The notes under the pieces were generated by a model. The model made no database searches, was not told the origin of the DNA, and saw nothing but the letters and a program-made list of their open reading frames with translations. A stretch of 64,000 nucleotides of DNA from Diphasiastrum complanatum (Eukaryota > Streptophyta > Lycopodiopsida > Lycopodiales > Lycopodiaceae). Shown here one piece after another: positions 11,864 to 23,596 of the stretch; the first letter of the stretch is position 1; each line of letters opens with the position of its first letter. Position numbers and translations under genes: made by a program. Location: NCBI GenBank assembly GCA_029204225.1, contig CM055103.1:23678663-23742662 (forward strand), read 5' to 3'.

Positions 11864-11930
11864 TAAAAGCTTAACTTGTGTCGAAGGGCACTAAGCAAGG
11901 CATAACCCTAAGACACAAGTTAAGCTTTTA
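11864..11930. repeat. Perfect 19-bp inverted repeat (hairpin)
   Basis: Arms TAAAAGCTTAACTTGTGTC (11864-11882) and its exact reverse complement (11912-11930) flank a 29-base loop. No coding sequence around it. Confidence 0.85.
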
Positions 11931-12041
11931 TGAGCGTATTAACCTACTTTTAATTGGAGATGCATTATGGTTACCCTTTCCTATTGGACAAGTTGCCATG
12001 AAATATGCCATATCAATCTTCATGCTTATCCTCATGTGAAC

Positions 12042-12189
12042 GAAAAAGACGACACTACATTTTTGCACGTAATTCTTGACAGGCAAAAAAATGTGAAAAA
12101 GGTGATACTACATTTTTGCACGTAATTCCTGACAAGCAAAAAATGCGAAAAAGATGACACCACATTTTTACACGAGATTCCTGATAGGC
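12042..12189 (+). repeat. Three-unit tandem repeat (about 52 bp)
   Basis: Units start at 12042, 12095 and 12147 with 'gaaaaagacgacactacat', 'gaaaaaggtgatactacat' and 'gaaaaagatgacaccacat', each followed by 'tttt(t)gcacgtaattc(c/t)tgaca'. Units one and two are nearly identical; the third is diverged. An inverted relative lies at 61633-61755. Confidence 0.85.
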
Positions 12190-12258
12190 GACACTGTCGG
12201 GTTTGTAGAGAGAGAAAATACGACATTGTTGTCAAACTCCATGTATTTTATTATCTTC

Positions 12259-12507
12259 TCATTTGGACTTCCGTTTCTTTCTGCGATCGATATCATCAGT
12301 TTTTGTGTTTGATGAGTCACTGGAATCAGATTCAGAACTTGAAGAACTTGAACTGGATTCAGATTTAGATTCATCTTCACTGCCGCTGGAGTCATGCTTA
12401 GACTTTCGAGTTCGTCTAGTAGAACGTCTTTTACGTGCTAACTTGGAAGTCTCATAATTCTCATCACTCGATATGACTATTGATAACATCTTGGATCTGG
12501 AGGTCAA
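12259..12507 (-). CDS. Ser/Lys-rich hypothetical ORF, low support
   Basis: An 82-codon minus-strand frame with basic ends (LARKRRSTRRTRKSK, DIDRRKKRKSK) around an acidic Ser/Glu/Asp run. It could be a remnant of a low-complexity nuclear protein or of a retroelement gag. Its 5' end overlaps the start of the chromovirus tail at about 12486, so the frame is probably partial or accidental. No homology recognised. Confidence 0.2.
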   Translation of the reverse strand: MTSRSKMLSIVISSDENYETSKLARKRRSTRRTRKSKHDSSGSEDESKSESSSSSSSSESDSSDSSNTKTDDIDRRKKRKSK

Positions 12508-12727
12508 TTGGACTTGTTGGATGAATCATCGGGTGTGTCTTGACTTGAACCTAAAAAGATCTTGGATACAAGAACTAAACGATTGAGAAATCATATAATT
12601 ACCAAGCATTGGGTTCGATGGAAGGGATGTACAGATGATGATGATCCCTTGGAACAGGAAGGCAGCTTAAGGAGGAACTTTCCTAGTTTTAAGTTCTGAG
12701 GACAGAACTTGAATAAGGGGGGAAGAA
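12486..12727 (+). pseudogene. Chromovirus pol terminus (chromodomain) and polypurine tract
   Basis: Translation gives ILDTRTKRLRNHIITKHW then VRWKGCTDDDDP, a gypsy chromodomain, followed by a run to the purine tract (aataaggggggaagaa, 12712-12727) that primes plus-strand synthesis. Its upstream part is missing: the sequence starts abruptly near 12486. Near-identical tails occur at about 17870-18110 and 50950-51197. Confidence 0.8.
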
Positions 12728-13384
12728 TGTCATGCCATGACTGGTCTCGAGTAGCGTGTCCACGCTAGAGACCATTAGACCAACAACCCATAAGTTAATT
12801 GTGACTATATGGGGGATTGGGGCCCTTATGTGTACATGGTCATAATTAATGGTTGTAGGCCTAAACACTTGGTGGTGGAGTTGGTATGGGTCTATCAGTG
12901 AGTCATTAGGGAACGGGATAATGTGGCCCAAATAGGCTGCAGAGGTGTCCAGTTAGATGTCACTGTCATGTCCATGATTGATCTCGGGAAGCGTGTCCAT
13001 GCTAGGGACCAGTAGACCAACAACCCATAAGCTACTTGTGACTAGAAGGGAATTGGGGCCCTTATGTGTATATGGTCATAATTAATGGTTGTACGCCTAA
13101 ACACTTGATAGTGGATTGGTATGGGTCTATCAGTGAGTCATTGAGAAACTGGATGACATGGCCCAGATAGGCTGCAAAGGTGTCCAGTGAGGCTTGATAG
13201 CATGACCAGTGGCAGGATGCTGCTGGTGTGATGCCTCATTTCTCTTTGAGTGATTGATCCATAGCTTGGGGGCTAGATCCGTTCGATCTAGGTTTGGTTG
13301 GGTTGGTTTGTCCACCATCAAGTTTCCTTGTGTTGCTTGTGACTGGATGCTTAGAATAGGATCCTTGGATTGAGGACTTTATAT
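12728..13384 (+). repeat. Chromovirus LTR 1, shared by two internal regions
   Basis: Begins TGTCATGCCATGACTGG right after a polypurine tract and ends just before a tRNA-Met primer-binding site (13385), so it serves as 3' LTR on its left and 5' LTR on its right. The first about 235 bases are duplicated in tandem (12728-12963 and 12964-13190). Relative to LTR 2 it lacks a roughly 75-base piece that carries 'gggtataagtatac', the best TATA candidate. Confidence 0.8.
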
Positions 13385-13397
13385 TGGTATCAGAGCC
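13385..13397 (+). promoter_or_regulatory. Primer-binding site (initiator Met tRNA)
   Basis: TGGTATCAGAGCC is complementary to the 3' end of plant initiator Met tRNA, as used by most plant LTR retrotransposons. Confidence 0.85.
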
Positions 13398-14414
13398 AAT
13401 TCTGAGCTCGTTTAGCCATTGGTTTGTGTTCAAGAGAAATTTTGAATTGTGGGGATTTTTCCATTGTGTGATATGGAATCCTGACACTTTTTCGAGAATT
13501 CAATGGAGTATGCAACGAAGTGGTAAAAGTGCGGATTATTCTTCCTGTGGATTTCCTTGTTTGAAGTGTAAACGGTTGTGTGGTAAGTGCACTACCAGGT
13601 ATACAATCGGTTCGATTTTTAGACACTTCATATTGGTTTTCAGGAAGTAAAGTTCCGTTTCCTTGAGTCACTTTTGTTTCCATTTACTTCATTTAGGAAC
13701 ACTTTTCCGTTAGCAATGAGATCAATTAGAGGAAATACTGATTTTTACGGTTTTTTGTTCATTACACAGTGATTTAGGAATTTTTGTTGGCTGTCTTTTG
13801 GTTTCTGATGAGCTAGTCTTGGCTTGAATCAAAGAAAAAGTAGGAAAAGAAGCACAAAAAAGACTAATCACTGGTTGAGAGTGTTGGTGGTCTTTACAGG
13901 ATTTGCAAGACAGTTCTTTCTGATTTACAGGTTTATGCTGAAGTTTTCTTCAATTTATCAGTGTTTTGCAGGGTGGATTAATTCAGTAAAGCCATCTTTG
14001 CAATGGTATGAACTACTGCAAAGCCCATCCTGTGGTTAAGGAGGGGTAACCTGCAAATCTGTGTTTTGAAAAAAAAAAATGGGCAGCATCTAATCTATTT
14101 TTCAACTTTTAGGAAATCTACAAATCTGTAAAAAGAGCTTGCTTATGCATGTATGAATATAAAGCAACTATTAAAGCGCCCTATTTTCATCTTTAATCTG
14201 CAATAAGCAGTAGAAGAAATGTATGGTATGTTTCAAGAAGAACAGAAGCTGGAAACTTCCGTTTCAAAAGCAACAAGTAAGAAAAAACAGTTGTGTAAGC
14301 CTCCACAGCCGCGCTTCTCCTGTAGCATACAGGGCGCCCTCATGTTTCCTACCTGTAAGAAATGTCAACACATGAAAAGGTGGAGGGATGGCACGCCACC
14401 ATCCCTCGGACCGG

Positions 14415-14489
<75 letters not shown>

Positions 14490-17039
14490 GATCTTCACGT
14501 GCTGCTCGGGCCTCTCTCCCTCGTCTGCTCGCGGGCCGCAAGTGAGGCCCGAGGCTTTGAAATATGGTGAGAAGAGAAGGGGAGGGGGGTGTTGACACAC
14601 TTAAAGTTTTGTTTTAGTTAGACTTGAGTGGGTGCCTTGGTAGGTAAAAGAGGGGGTGGTGTTGGCTGGAGATTGTTACAAGTTTTTTCTTTTCCATTTT
14701 TTGGCTATGGTTTTCCATGGGCTTTTTAAAGTCATTTCGGGATATGTTTTTTTTAATGCAGTTAAAGTAATTGCAAATCGTAATGGCTTAAAAAATTGTG
14801 TGAACTAGAGTTTGTTGAATACAATGGTTTTTTTGGCATATTTGTTGCACATAATTCCATTTTGCAATGCTTATTGGTATAAATTCTATAAGCATGTTAA
14901 GGACCGTGTTTTTTCCAGCTTTGCTCTATTAGAAAATTATACCCGCATTGATGGAAACTGAACGTAAATTTTTTAAAAATTTTCGGTTTTTGTGCAAATG
15001 GAGGGAGTGAAATTCCAATTAGGGGAGGCAAATGAAAATTCGCCTGGCATCGCTCGATAGTAATGGCCCTCTGAAATATTAAAACACATGATTGCAATTT
15101 TGGACATGGAGTCTTGGAATTTTATCTATGCAATGAATAGCACAAAACCTAATGCAAAATCTATCTAATCGATTATTAGCCATTATGATATACAGCTTGG
15201 ACTTAAAAACGGAAATTCTTCAAGTGAGTAAAGCCTGAAAGTTGTCGATAACTGGATAAACCGTTTGTCACTGCACAACATCCCAGAGTAAACAAAAGCG
15301 AATTTCGTCGGTGCTTTGGGTCAAGCCTCAAGAGAGTGCAACCCATAGAACTGTGACTGGGCTGAATTCCTGGTGGAATTCCGTAAAGCTTTTTTCACAG
15401 ATAACGAAAAGGATTTCTTGAAGATATAAGCAAGAAAAATTGTTTAGAAAGAACCGTCAATAACCATTTTTGTGATATAATCCAAGGTCAACGGGTAATC
15501 AGACCTACCATATAAGGAATCACAAAAAACTGGGTTAATAAGAGTAAGAAATTCACCAATATATCTTTTACAAAGAAATAGCTTGCCGGGTTTCCGATTT
15601 TGTAAATTTGAGATATCCAAAAAGGGGTCATTACCAATATCTCAAATTTCAGACAAAACACCCATTTTATGACCTATAGTATACGGTCAACTGATCCAGT
15701 TAGTTTCAGATCTTTATTTTGGAATTGTCTGCATCCCATACCACAGGTTTTTCTTCCATGAAGGCCCTCCACTTCGTGATCAAAGTGTTAAAAAACAAGT
15801 ATATGAAGTTTTCGGAAATTTATTAAAAATTCCCTACTTCAACTAAAACGACCTCAGAGCAAACATTCTTTCGCCCCTTTTCATAATCTTTACGGTCATC
15901 GTAAGGTTCACAGTGACAGATTTAGAAATGGGGAAGAATGAACCGGCTTTTTTTTGTTCTAAACAACAAACAGTGTTGGTACGCCCACGGCTCCAAGTAT
16001 ATCAAGAAAATAACTTTTTTCATTTTATTTCAGTTTCCATCCTAGGCTTATGGGCCCTTTCTGGCCGTGCACGATTCTGAAAAAATGACACCTTGGCCAA
16101 AAAACCTAAGAATTCCCGTTCTCGGTTGCCCATTGCAGTTAATAAACCTTTTGTACAAACTTCTAATCATGTGGATCTACAAAGTATTCCGTGAACTAAG
16201 TTTATTTGCATGCATAAACTAGCTGTTGGTACATAGGCATAGTGATGAGAATTGTGTTTGAGACAATTTCTTGCTGGGTTATAGCAATTTCTCACTAAGA
16301 AATGCTTATTGACCTAGGGTTGATTGAGAATCAGATTAAATGTGGTGTTTTGGTACCAGACCGAGACATTTAAATATTTTCTAAATCTGATACAGCTAAC
16401 CGAGTCAGGAGCGCTACTTCTGAGTTAGTTGTTGTAAATCAACAATATAATCTTACTTATAGATATTATTGTTGAAATGTATTGCTTATAAGTCACAACA
16501 TTTATGAGTCATTTTGGATTCGTTTACAGATGTGTGTGCATAGAATACATGAGAACTTTTTGGCCTTATCTTTTCCCGTTTGGAATTGATGAAATGCTAT
16601 TCCGGAAGACTCAGAAGAGTTGGATAGTTGGGGGTTGCCAAAAGTTAGAACTTCACGTAATGAGGTTCCGATTAATCTTAAGTTATTCTAGATTAGAACT
16701 TAAGAGGAAAATCTAGACGTATTCTAGATTAGGACCCTAACTTTGGAATGACAATTTGTGCCATGTCTAAAGTAAGGGCATTTTTTTGATTACAATCCTT
16801 ATATTGGCAATGTGTGTGGGTTAGAAGAGTATGGAACTTTCTAGATGGAAAGAACTTTTAGGTAAAACTCATGTGTCTTTTAAAAATTGTGATGCACTCT
16901 TATGATAGGGTATGGTCTCTGGAATCTAGAGAGTTGAAATTGGTGAATCATAACTCAGATTCTAGGAAATACCTAATCCATAGGAGAGGATAATGTTCAT
17001 ACCTTGGATGAATAAACAGGTTAGTGTAATTTTGGTATA
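13398..17039 (+). other. Chromovirus internal region without coding capacity
   Basis: About 3.6 kb between PBS and integrase remnant. No gag, protease, RT or RNase H could be recognised in any frame; longest frames are under 110 codons and of low complexity. The block includes the CT microsatellite at 14415-14488. From about 16736 rightward it is closely matched by 49795 onward, so that point may be an old junction. The element is non-autonomous or heavily degraded. Confidence 0.5.
14415..14488. repeat. (CT)n microsatellite
   Basis: An uninterrupted CT run apart from one T, flanked by GC-rich sequence. It sits inside the gypsy internal region. Confidence 0.95.
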
Positions 17040-18110
17040 ACTGATCACCTTACCAAATCAACTATGTTTATGCAGGTATAGACCAAGAAGTTATAGAGTC
17101 TCTGTTTAGCTTTACAGATTACCAGAGTGACATTATGAATGTTCACATTTTGAAATTCACTGGTCGCTTTTTGGTCGGTCGTATTTGCTAAACTAGAGAT
17201 TACTCTGAGCTTAAAAGTTCTTGTGATCATCGGTAGTTGCCTATGTGAGGTTATCACGTTCTTTTATTGAGTATAGGACGATGAATTATGGTTGGCGAAT
17301 CATAGTTCAGATTCTAGTTATACTTGATCAGTCAAAAGAAGGATTACCTGTGTGATCAGAAGATTAGTTAAGATATGTATTCATATTTTCATAGCAATCT
17401 CCTCGGAGAGGAAGTTATCCTTGATGGAAATTGAGTTATAGTAAGCATTTGGCTATCGATTATAGCCCATTTATGCTTATGAACAGATTTGAGCCTAGGT
17501 CACCCATTATGGTTGAGACTCGGTCGATCAAGTTTCAGAAAGTAGCAGATTTCTTACACGATATGCAGGAAATGTTACGGATTGCACGTGAGAATGTCTT
17601 GTGTACCCAGGATGGGGACCGACATTATGCAAGTCTGAAAAGATCACCGAGACTTCCAAATGGGGGATTGGGTATGTTTAAGATTTCTGAAGGATTCGAG
17701 TGTAATGCATACCAGCAAGCATTATAAGTCGTCCCCTAGATATAGAGGACCTTTTAAGATCTTGAAAAAGATCGGAGCCTTAGCTTACCAATCGAAACTC
17801 CCGGATGGATCTCAAGTGCATCCCGTATTTCACGTAAGCTAGCTCTAAAAGAGTCTACGTGAAGGAGAGCATCTTGGATCTGGAGATCGATTGGACCTGT
17901 TGGATGAATCATTGGGTGTGTTGCCACTTCAACCCGAAAAGATCTTGGATACAAGAACTAAACGATTGAGAAACCATATAGTTACCGAGCATTTGGTTCA
18001 ATGGAAGGGGTGTACTGACGATGATGATTCATAATAATAGGAAGGAAGCTTAAGGAGGAACTTTCCTAGTTTTAAGTTCTGAGGACAGAACTTGAATAAG
18101 GGGGGAAGAA
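17040..18110 (+). pseudogene. Chromovirus integrase C-terminal part, GPY/F and chromodomain
   Basis: Decayed integrase core words (ITDHLTKSTMF; a HILKFTGRFLVGR-like strand near 17150) are followed by the C-terminal domain: YSPFMLMNRFEPRSP, KVADFLHDMQEML, ARENVLCTQDGDRHYA. The GPY/F module YRGPFKILKKIGALAYQ and LPDGSQVHPVFHVS follow, then the chromodomain EHLVQWKGCTDDDDS and the polypurine tract at 18095-18110. Stops and frame changes break the core; the GPY/F region is best preserved. The sister copy at 49.8-51.2 kb shows the same decay pattern, so part of the damage predates duplication. Confidence 0.8.
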
Positions 18111-18855
18111 TGTCATGCCATGACTGGTCTCGGGTAGCGTGTCCACGCTAGAGACCATTAGACCAACAACTCGTAAGTTAATTGTGACTATAAGGGAATT
18201 GGGGCCCTTATGTGTATAAGGCCATAATTAATGGTTGTACGCCTAAACACTTGATGGTGGATTGGTATGGGTCTATCAGTGAGTCACTGGGGAACTGGAT
18301 GGCATGCAGAGGTGTCCAGTGAGGTGTCACAATGCACTACTAGTGGTGCATGGGCCTTGGAGGGTATAAGTATACCCATTGGGCTCTCACTAGTGTATGC
18401 TTGATAGCATGACCAGTGGCAAGATGCTGCTGGTGTGATGCCTCATTCCTCTCTGAGTGATTGATCCATAGCTTGGGGGCTAGATCCGTTCGATCTAGGT
18501 TTGGTTGGGTTGGTTTGTCCACCATCAAGTTCTCTTGTGTTGCCTGTGTCTGGCATGCTTAGAATAGGATCCTTGGATTGAGTACTTTATAGTCATAGTG
18601 CACTACTAGTGGTGCATGGGCCTTGGAGGGTATAAGTATACTTATTGGGCTCTCACTAGTGTATGCTTGATTCTATGATTGGTAGCTACATGTTGCTAGT
18701 GTGATTCCTCTTTCCATGACTGTGATTTATCCATAGCTTGGGGGCTAGATTCGTACGATCTAGATTTGGTTGGGTTGGTTTATTCACCACCCGTTCCCTT
18801 GTGTTGTTGCTTTGATTGGTATGCTTAGTTTTGTATCATGTGTGTAGGAAATTAC
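18111..18855 (+). repeat. Chromovirus LTR 2 with internal duplication
   Basis: Opens TGTCATGCCATGAC right after the purine tract. Its 3' half is duplicated: the word 'gcactactagtggtgcatgg' followed by 'gggtataagtata' appears near 18333 and again near 18600, each continuing through a 'catagcttgggggctaga' block. The flank 'cctagagaaagacc' after the LTR is also found after LTR 3 (about 51637), so the true 3' border may lie slightly further right. Confidence 0.75.
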
Positions 18856-18859
18856 ACCT

Positions 18860-19460
18860 AGAGAAAGACCCGGAGGGTGATAACAATCAATGGCCTACTG
18901 CTTCCACTCACTCCCTAGTGAATCCAAGATTACTATAGTTCATCCATAAAATCGGACAAAATGCGCACAAGCATTATGATTTGGAAGTCCCTTTCCATAA
19001 CAAGGAGGTGAAAAATGACCATATAGTTATCCTAGTTGATCTACTAAGAGGCGAATTCATAATACCCTTAGGCACCCTACTCAGAATATATCTGACCCTC
19101 TGGGAAGGAATGAAAACTTATATAGATGGACCAGACAACGGGAGACCTAAAGCGCACCCTACTACGTGCCGGATGTAGAAGTAGAAGGGTCACAACTAGT
19201 CTACCAAGTAGAGGTAGGATGGGAGAAAGATGCCAAACATGTAACTATCCCAATCACACATAGGGGGTTTCCATGCAAATCGGCCATATATAGTCAACGG
19301 AGGATCCAGAGTGAACATCATTTCTTCAAAGCTTTATTACAAATGGGGACTTACTCATATGGTAAGCGCTCCTTTTACAATCTAACTAGCTGACCAAAGA
19401 GCCATGGTTGCAAGCTCTACAACTACAATCCATTCTAACGAGGAGTCAGATGACGTATGT
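18860..19460 (+). pseudogene. Gypsy gag-protease remnant
   Basis: Frames read HYDLEVPFHNKEVKNDH, a linker, and then IVNGGSRVNIISSKLY ... GLTHMVSAPFTI ... LADQ. That order matches retropepsin of Ty3/gypsy elements, with NGGS in place of the D-S/T/G-G active site. Frames change near 19180 and 19290. No RT follows. The assignment rests on the protease-like block; the upstream part is unassigned. Confidence 0.5.
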
Positions 19461-19608
19461 CGTTGGAGGAGAATTGTCATACGTGACGATTCGTAGACTG
19501 ATGTAGTGAATTGGATCGAAGCCTTAACTAGGATTAATCTAAGTAGATTGGTTAGATCTAGGATAGATGTATCTTATGATAGGATTAGTTAGGCTAGGTT
19601 AGGTCTCC

Positions 19609-21760
19609 TTAGCGAGGTAGATTGGTAGCTTCGACTAATGACCACGTCTGGTTCTTGATCAGAGAGAAATAATTTATGTCCATAGCTTCTCTCCAAAGAT
19701 CAGATTCTGGTTGGCTGAGTGCCTCTTCGACTGTCGTCGGTTCTTGTATCAAGAGACATGCAGACTCAAGAGTATACATTGTGGGTTGTGTGTGCACTCG
19801 GCTTGATCTTTTGGGAGGATTCGACTGATGAACCACTCCTGGGACTTGTTGTTGGATAGCAGCAACGTCTTTATGGATCAACAACGGACACACCTAAGCT
19901 AGAAGCTCGGACAATCGTGTCAATGGCAGGTGATGAAGGTTCTCCTGGAGCAATATCCTTGCCTTTGATGTCGACAAACTGATCCTCGATAAAGACTATA
20001 TCCCAGCTATACAAGATTTGCTAGGTATCATGATTATATAGCTTGTATTTATTATCAGATGAAGTATATCCAATCAGGATGGTCTTGAGACCTTGGAAGT
20101 CCAATTTCTTCTTCGTGTCTTGTGGGATTTGTGCATAGGCAACGCATCCAAACACTCTTAGGTTCTTCACAAAAGGCTTAGAGCATGTCCACACCTCATG
20201 GGGTGTCTTGCCTAAGAGGGCCTTGGTCGAACATCTGTTCTAGACATAAGCTGCAGTGGAGACAGCTTCAGCCCAGAATCTCTTGGGCAACGATTCATAT
20301 GCTAGCATACATTTGGCCGATTCAACCAGGGTACGGTTCTTCCTCTCGGAAAAGCCATTAGACTGAGGACTGTAAGGAGTGATGAATTGTTGCTCAATGC
20401 TTTGGATTTGGCGGTACTCCTTAAACTTGATAGAGATATATTCTCCACCATTGTCTGACCTTAGAGCCTTGATCGTCCGTCCAGTCTCCTTTTCTACACT
20501 CTCCTTGAAGATTCTGAAGCAGTTGAAGGCTTCTGATTTCTTCTTTATAAAGTACACCATAGGCTTTCTGAAAAATTTACAATAAAAGTTATAAAATACT
20601 TTGCATCCTTCAGCGAAGGATTTTTCATCGGGCCACAAATGTCTGAATGTAACTCTGCTTCGTAGGATGATTGCATGGTTAGGGTCTGTCTCCTGCTGAT
20701 CCATATGACAGCTGCTCTGGCTAATATCATGCATCCTCCTGAGATGCTCTTGTAGTCATCTTTCAGGGATGCCCAGCTTGCATCGCTATAGGATTTAATC
20801 TGAAATCCTTCATGCTGAGAGAAACACAGCCCATAATTCTTCATCTGTTAAAGGTATTGTAGAATTCTCTTGGCTATCTTCAAGTGTGTAGGGCCTGGAT
20901 TGACATTAATCTGGCTTATTCTGAAAACTGCATAAGAAATGTTAGGGCTTCTATTATCTGCTAAGTACATGAGTGACCCGATTAATCTTTTGTAGGGCAC
21001 GTTATGCATGGCTTCCTGCTCTTCTATATTTTGTGGGCAGTCTTGCTTGGTTAGAACTGTTCTAGCTACCATCGGCGTGTTAGCTCCCTTGCAGTCCGTC
21101 ATTTGAAAATCATCAATGATTTTCTAGATGTATCTTGACTGGCAAAGATACAGCTTCCCTCCATCAAGATCTCTGTCAACCTGCAATCCTAGGTAGCATC
21201 TTGCTTCCCCTAGGTCTGATATTTCAAAAAGTTGTGAAATATCATGCTTCACCTGATTAATTAGCTCATCACTTCTGGATAGGGTCAAGGTGTCATCCAT
21301 GTAGACTGCTATGATTATGATTTTTCCATTTGTGACCTTTGTATAGACATTGTGGTCGGCCATCAATGGTTGAGATCCCAAGGATTTGAGAATGTGATCC
21401 TTCTTCTTATACCACTGCCTTGTAGACTGTTTCAATCCGTATATGCTTCTTTGCATTCGGCAGACATAGTTGGCAAAGCGTGAGCAGATAAATTCCGGTG
21501 GCTAGTCCATATAGACCTCTTCATTCAAATCGCCATGTAAGAAGGCGGTCTTCTCATCCACGATGTGGATCTTGAGACTGTATGCTATTGTGCGTATGCA
21601 AATAACAAGTGTAAGGACGAATGCTTTATGACTGAAAAAAAGGTTTCAGTATAGTCAACACCATACTTCTGAGAGAAACCTTTCACCACCAATGTGGTCT
21701 TGTATTTGGATATGTTGCCATCAAGTACATACTTGCCTCTTTTATTCTTGTGTTAGCTAT
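19609..21760 (-). pseudogene. Rearranged Ty1/copia pol (RT-RNase H joined to integrase)
   Basis: Read on the minus strand from 21760: RT (KGFSQKYGVDYTETF, then IYGLKQSTRQWY, AVYMDDTLTLS, YLGLQVDRD), the thumb (YKRLIGSLMYLADNRSPNIS) and RNase H (SYSDASWASLKDDYKSISGG). At about 20650 the RNase H words TLTMQSSYEAE run in frame into an integrase start (LHSDICGPM). Integrase then continues (ALRSDNGGEYIS, YSPQSNGFSERKNRTL), with VGYTSS-like C-terminus and a second RT start near 19610-19680. Frameshifts and stops abound. The order RT-RH-INT-RT is not the normal copia order and implies recombination between two copies. No LTR is identified for it. Confidence 0.8.
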
Positions 21761-21824
21761 TATGTTTGAATTGTTATCATGTCATTGTGATGGATAATAA
21801 TGTTGCATTAATGCTGGTGCATAT

Positions 21825-22106
21825 GTGTTTCCTTTAAATAGCTTCAACTGGAAAAATGTGAAGTCCTTCACTGGAAAATTCTTCGCCATACATGCCAAAT
21901 ATGGAGAGCTTATATATGGTGGGTTGGCATCCTCTGCCCTGATCAAAATGGGCAAATTCTTTTACGATCACATGTACAAAGTTCCAAAAAAAAACTTCGG
22001 CCATGGCAAACTAGCACCACTTTTTGAGCCTATGATCAATTCTCATGAGTGGCCATATGCTGACCAATTGACTATTGAATTAACGAAGAGGCAACCTCTC
22101 AAATAG
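21825..22106 (+). CDS. Hypothetical 93-codon ORF
   Basis: Translation has balanced composition (NWKNVKSFTGKFFAI, KMGKFFYDHMYKVPKKNF, PLFEPMINSHEWPYAD) and may be an exon or a fragment of a displaced gene. I recognise no domain. It lies between two copia remnants, so capture or a degraded gag are alternatives. Confidence 0.25.
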   Translation: MFPLNSFNWKNVKSFTGKFFAIHAKYGELIYGGLASSALIKMGKFFYDHMYKVPKKNFGHGKLAPLFEPMINSHEWPYADQLTIELTKRQPLK

Positions 22107-22910
22107 ATTATTGGGAATCTGAAGCCAACACTCGGATCCAAACGAGTCTACACTAGCATCTATGTGTGTACAAGAAATTTGAAATATGCACTTGTCATGT
22201 CTCATTGAACATAAGATTCTTTGAAAGCCTACACAACAATGAAATGCTTTTTGACTAATTTTCATTATTACCAAATGTAGCCTCAAACAATGATGTCAAG
22301 CTATTAATCAAATCTAATTTGGCATATTAAAAGCCTCATTAACAAGTCTAATTTTGATGACCCACACATATTCTCTTTCATAAGTTTTATATCTTAAAAC
22401 TAAAAATTTATAACCTCATGTAGAACATTCTTTTATGCAATTAAGTAGCAGATTTTACAATGGTTAATGCATCCATGAAAGAACATTCTTGACTCATGAC
22501 TATTTCGCCAATGATGTTTGGAGCATTGAGGCCCTTCTTGGCCATGCCTAATTAGAAATGTACATATCATATAGGATTATGATAGCACAAATCAACCAAA
22601 ATGTTGCAATTTTGAGTTTTTATATTGATATTACATATGTAAAATATAGAGTAGGTGCAATTTATGCATTCAACATGTTACAACAATGAGATCAAATCAT
22701 TAAGTTTGCTCGAAGATACTAGTCTGAACTAACACTAATGTCGTTAAGGTATAGTGTGGATATGGCAATTATATTTTTTTGGAGATTGTGACAAGGGCAC
22801 ATACATTTTATTTCTCTCAAAAAGATAGATAATATTAAGGAATTTTAACAAATATGGAAGGAAGATCAAAACTCATGAAGCTTTAGATTTGTGATGTTGC
22901 TTATAAGACC
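22107..22910. other. No recognisable feature
   Basis: AT-rich sequence with no long frame and no repeat that I could pair. Confidence 0.4.
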
Positions 22911-23080
22911 AAGGTCTCTCAAGAGGATTTATAGCATAAGAGATTGGGCCATCCCAATTTTAAGGCCATGACATCCATGGTCAAAGATGGAAAATCTATT
23001 GGATTTCCAAAGACTATATCAAAAGAGCTTCAACCTTGTGAAGCTTGTACTATTTCCAAATCTCATAGTGCATTGTTTTT
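22911..23080 (+). pseudogene. Copia pre-integrase fragment
   Basis: Reads HKRLGHPNFKAMTSMVKDGK then CEACTISKSHSA, the GAG-pre-integrase zinc region of copia pol. A stop replaces the usual Trp before HKRLGH. It is isolated, with nothing before or after. Confidence 0.65.
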
Positions 23081-23596
23081 AGCAGTAGTGTGTTGCACAT
23101 AATGAAGCAATTGCTGATTTGCACGTTGCAATTGTTGATTAGCAAACTGTAATTGCTGATTAAGACAAGATATGCTATGCATCCCAATATCACGCAACCT
23201 TTGACAATATTCACATACAAATCTGAGAAGATGAGTTACGGACTTGAAATCTAGACACAAATTGGTGGTTGGATCATTAGGATAAATTGAGAAGATGAGT
23301 TACGGACTTAAAATCCACCCACAAATCTATATTCATATGATTATTCATTCTCAATTCTCTAACTATTACAGCATCATTCTCTACAACTTTCGAATTTTTC
23401 TTAATAATTGGAGTGCATTCCATAGGAAGAGCAACATGCAAATGGAACATTGCCATTGTTAAAAGTTACAATCCGTAAATGCTTGAAACTATAGTAAATC
23501 AACATGAATAGATCTAGCATACCTTACTTTTGTAATGTTTATGTCGCATTGAAAAATGTCTCACCTCATATTTCACTATAAGCTTACAGTGATTTC
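23081..23596. other. Left flank of young copia insertion
   Basis: AT-rich, with the repeated phrase 'gagaagatgagttacggactt' (23225-23250, 23286-23310). It ends in the target sequence ATTTC at 23592-23596. Confidence 0.5.

Noticed and set aside
12042-12189. Possible CRISPR-like array
   Set aside because: Three adjacent units without unique spacers, in a plant nuclear context; it is a simple tandem repeat.
12259-12507. SR-protein or splicing-factor gene
   Set aside because: The Ser/Asp/Glu run is low complexity, with no RNA-recognition motif or exons nearby, and it overlaps a retroelement tail.
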